Positions 52,429-54,476 of a stretch of 54,476 nt of DNA are shown piece by piece. The notes beneath the pieces were generated by a model. That model was given only the letters and a program-made list of their open reading frames with translations. It was not told the origin of the DNA and searched no databases. Position numbers and translations under genes: made by a program. The stretch spans positions 1-54,476 of the forward strand of contig NZ_FNSV01000009.1 of NCBI RefSeq assembly GCF_900105905.1, read 5' to 3'. The first letter of the stretch is position 1. Each line of letters opens with the position of its first letter. This stretch comes from Rhodococcus koreensis. GTDB taxonomy: Bacteria > Actinomycetota > Actinomycetes > Mycobacteriales > Mycobacteriaceae.

Positions 52429-53263
52429 TCGTCGTACTCCCCGCCCACCGCGGAGACCCTTCTCAGACCATGGTGTAGACGCGAGCTGGGACGTCTACAT
52501 GGATTTAGTTGCCGTACCTTTGTGTGTGCCGGGGATTCTCGTTCAGTCAGGTGGCGGCGGTCGGCGAGCGGATCGATCGGTTTGTGACTCCGGTCGACCT
52601 TTTCTCGGTGTCCCGTGCCCCGGCGGATGACCGCCGAATTCCACCTATTCCCCGGTTCCGCTGGAATCGAACCGGCGTCGATGGGTGAGCGCAGCCATTC
52701 CCTGCACCGCAGGCCGTGAACCTGCTGCTACATGTCGTCCACCCGATAAGTGGGTGTCGGACCCGATTGTGCCGGCGCGGGTGCCGGGCAACGATTGACC
52801 CGCCCCCGCACGAGCCACTGTCATCGGCCGCCGCCGCACATGTCGGCGCGGCCCTCACCCCTTTTCGAACCTCCTGTGCGCCAGTCGCTCGAGACCCCCA
52901 ACGCGACGATGGCCGTGGCATCACGCCCGTCAGACGAGACGACGACGGACCGGACTCGAGGACGGACCGGTGCAGCCGAACTGCTGGTCCTGGAGGACTT
53001 GGAAATTCGTGCCGCCGGTGCGCGGCCGGATGTTTCGCCAACACGAGTGTACGGAGCGGGTTCAGGTAGCCGATGATCATGGTGTCCTCGAAGCTGGGAA
53101 GCAGGCCGCCGCCGCGGCCCAACCTGATCCGGCGGTGCGGACACAGATCGTAGTCGCCCCACTGGTGTGGGTCGCGCTGCTCGACGCCCCCACACCGGCG
53201 TTCCCCGACCCACCACCTCGCTGCAGGTTGCATCACCTCGCGTGTCCGCCGGAGTGGCCGGTG
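52429..53263. other. Stretch without a recognised gene
   Basis: About 830 bases. TGTAGACG (52474-52481) and CGTCTACA (52492-52499) form a perfect 8-bp inverted repeat with a 10-base spacer, 46 bases after the response regulator, either its terminator or an operator. Further on, frames on both strands are open but Arg/Pro/Ser-rich. A minus-strand piece near 53030-53090 (FEDTMIIGYLNPLRTLVLAK) may be a remnant. Confidence 0.4.
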
Positions 53264-53545
53264 TCATACCGGATCCAGGGCCGCGGACTCGTGGCCCCGG
53301 GGTACCGGTGCGCCGTGCGCGCCTCCGCTGTCCTGATTCCACAGAATCACCTCGCCGCCCTTTTCGATTCCGGCAGCTCCGATCGGCCGCTGGGCGACGA
53401 TCACTCCGACGGTCGGCGCCCCGGCGCCTTTCGGCCCGACCGGGATCAGTCCCGCCCCGCGCACAATGGCGCAGGCATCGTCCGCGCCGAAGCCGACCAC
53501 ATCGGGCACCTCGCGCACCTCGCGCACCGGACCGCCCTTCCGCAT
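53264..53545 (-). CDS. Small single-PASTA-domain protein
   Basis: 93 residues from ATG 53545. Residues 10-75 are a PASTA domain: VREVPDVVGFGADDACAIVR, AGLIPVGPKG, then VGVIVAQRPIGAAGIEKGGE ending VILW. PASTA domains normally bind peptidoglycan or beta-lactam-like ligands outside the cell as tails of kinases or penicillin-binding proteins. Here the domain stands alone, without signal peptide or membrane helix. It overlaps the antisense CNNM relic region. It could be a remnant of a longer protein. Confidence 0.65.
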   Translation of the reverse strand: MRKGGPVREVREVPDVVGFGADDACAIVRGAGLIPVGPKGAGAPTVGVIVAQRPIGAAGIEKGGEVILWNQDSGGAHGAPVPRGHESAALDPV

Positions 53546-53599
53546 AACCCGATTGTAAGCCTCCAGGTTGCCCGCCAGCCCGGGGCTGGAGCGGTCGCG

Positions 53600-53929
53600 T
53601 CGCGCATCGGCACCCGTACCGTCGGCGGCGGAACCGCCGGTGCGATGATCGCGTACCTGTCCTTGATCCTGGGCGAGTTGATTCCCAAACATATTGCGCT
53701 GCACCGCTCCAGTGACGTGTCCCTGCTCACTACTCCGACCCTGGGCCGGTTCGCCACGGTGGTGCGCCCGGTGATCTGACTGCTGTCGGCCTCGACCGAC
53801 CTGTTGGTGCGCCTGCTCGGTGAGGACCCGAAAGCGACAATCGAAGCGACCAGACACATTACGGAGCGGGCCGCAACGGTATTGCTGGGCACCGATGCGA
53901 CCACGGTCCTCGAAACAGGCCCGCGGTAA
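53600..53929 (+). pseudogene. CNNM/HlyC-CorC-type membrane protein fragment
   Basis: The plus-strand frame reads RTVGGGTAGAMIAYLSLILG, ELIPKHIALHRSSDVSLLTT, then RPVI, an in-frame stop at 53777, then LLSASTDLLVRLLGEDPKAT to a stop at 53927-53929. GELIPK and WLLSASTDLLLRLLG are signatures of the DUF21 transmembrane domain of hemolysin-type (CorC/CNNM) proteins. The start and the CBS domains are missing. Confidence 0.75.
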
Positions 53930-53986
53930 CATCCGAGAGGGATGGCCTCGGAAAAACCTTGTGGGCCTGCGCTTATGCGGGCGTTT

Positions 53987-54430
53987 TCAGCGGTGGTCAC
54001 CGGTGGGACGGAGCAGGGCAGCTCGGTGCCCGGTGAGGCGTTCGATGTCGAAGACGAGGTACCCCTCGTCGGGGCCCTCGGTCCAGGGCGCGCGGGTGGG
54101 GTCGTCGAATCCGTGGAGGCCGTCGGTGCCGATCACCAACCGGGATCGCCCGATGGCGAGGACCGTCCAGCCGGTGCGCGTCACCGACGCGATGGCCCCG
54201 GCTTCGAGGGCTACGACGGTGGCGTCGAAACGGTCGAACCATTGATGTCCTCCGGTAGGGATGACGATCTGCCCGTCCGGGGCGGCGAAGGTCACCGGCC
54301 ACACGGCCGGCAGGGCATTGTCAGTGTAGATCAGCCGCCCGGCGGCCACGGACCGCAACAGACTCAGGCACTCCCCCGTCCGGAGCGCCCCGTTGATCGG
54401 GGCGCTCGCTGGCTCCAGGTGAGAGTCCAT
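53987..54430 (-). CDS. PPOX-fold oxidoreductase-like protein, second copy
   Basis: 147 residues from ATG 54430. Same family as the gene at 38980: GECLSLLRSVAAGRLIYTDN, AVWPVTFAAPDGQIVIPTGG, TVVALEAGAIASVTRTGWTV, LVFDIERLTGHRAALLRPTG. Split-barrel flavin/F420-binding fold expected. The copies share gene order along the barrel but differ at many positions, so they are old paralogues. It is the last gene; the upstream region at the window edge is not visible. Confidence 0.85.
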   Translation of the reverse strand: MDSHLEPASAPINGALRTGECLSLLRSVAAGRLIYTDNALPAVWPVTFAAPDGQIVIPTGGHQWFDRFDATVVALEAGAIASVTRTGWTVLAIGRSRLVIGTDGLHGFDDPTRAPWTEGPDEGYLVFDIERLTGHRAALLRPTGDHR

Positions 54431-54476
54431 GGTGTCCTGTTCATCGGTGCGCGTTCCGACCCCTCCAGCATTGTCG

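Noticed and set aside
52547..53236. 229-codon minus-strand frame as a gene
   Set aside because: No family, uneven composition, no RBS; one short segment may be a remnant, but the frame as a whole is not supported.

Overview
The window is GC-rich with strongly GC-biased third codon positions. It carries actinobacterial families (a UPF0182 membrane protein, DUF5313 and DUF1275 membrane proteins, GTP-type PEP carboxykinase, glutathione-independent formaldehyde dehydrogenase, PASTA and PPOX-fold proteins). This fits Rhodococcus or a close mycolate-containing relative. Many gene fragments, two toxin-antitoxin modules, integrase remnants and GCTNCGC hairpins at the very left edge suggest an accessory region, possibly the end of a linear plasmid or linear chromosome. 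That is inference.

Region 1 (1-16 kb) looks like a defence or accessory island. It has a SIR2-domain effector followed by a DUF5677-like protein; a broken P-loop NTPase; an XRE regulator divergent from a RelE/HigB-like toxin whose HTH antitoxin lies convergently; a Ser/Thr kinase translationally coupled to a protein with a tRNA-guanine-transglycosylase-like zinc motif; a PD-(D/E)XK nuclease-like protein; and an HTH sensor-like protein divergent from a cassette of six small genes punctuated by two strong RNA hairpins.

Region 2 (16-27.3 kb) is catabolic genes among wreckage. A sulfonate-type ABC transporter locus is truncated on both sides of its binding protein and fused at about 17730 to a truncated 2Fe-2S reductase, followed by intact fdhA. 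A TetR regulator and a 2-oxoglutarate dioxygenase share repeated operators. About 5.5 kb of fragments follows (LuxR response regulator, ABC ATPase, integrase, DUF4238, DUF5313-like, universal stress protein, MutY).

Region 3 (27.3-39.4 kb) is the most coherent block: beta-carbonic anhydrase, NAD malic enzyme, a DUF1275 membrane protein, an ArsR repressor, a malic-enzyme-like protein, PEP carboxykinase, a SulP anion transporter, DUF5313 and small proteins. Four near-palindromes of the form TTGCKAA-N2-TTNNNAA lie upstream of four of these units, which suggests an ArsR-controlled bicarbonate/C3-C4 carbon module. A universal stress protein and a PPOX-fold protein follow.

Region 4 (39.4-54.5 kb) holds a broken cation/proton antiporter, a Phd-like/RelE-like TA operon, a broken integrase, a flavin monooxygenase plus methyltransferase operon divergent from a LuxR regulator, the large UPF0182 membrane protein, a KhtT-like protein, a two-component pair with frameshifts in both genes, a small PASTA protein opposite a CNNM-type relic, and a second PPOX-fold protein. 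No rRNA, tRNA, CRISPR array or intact insertion sequence was recognised.
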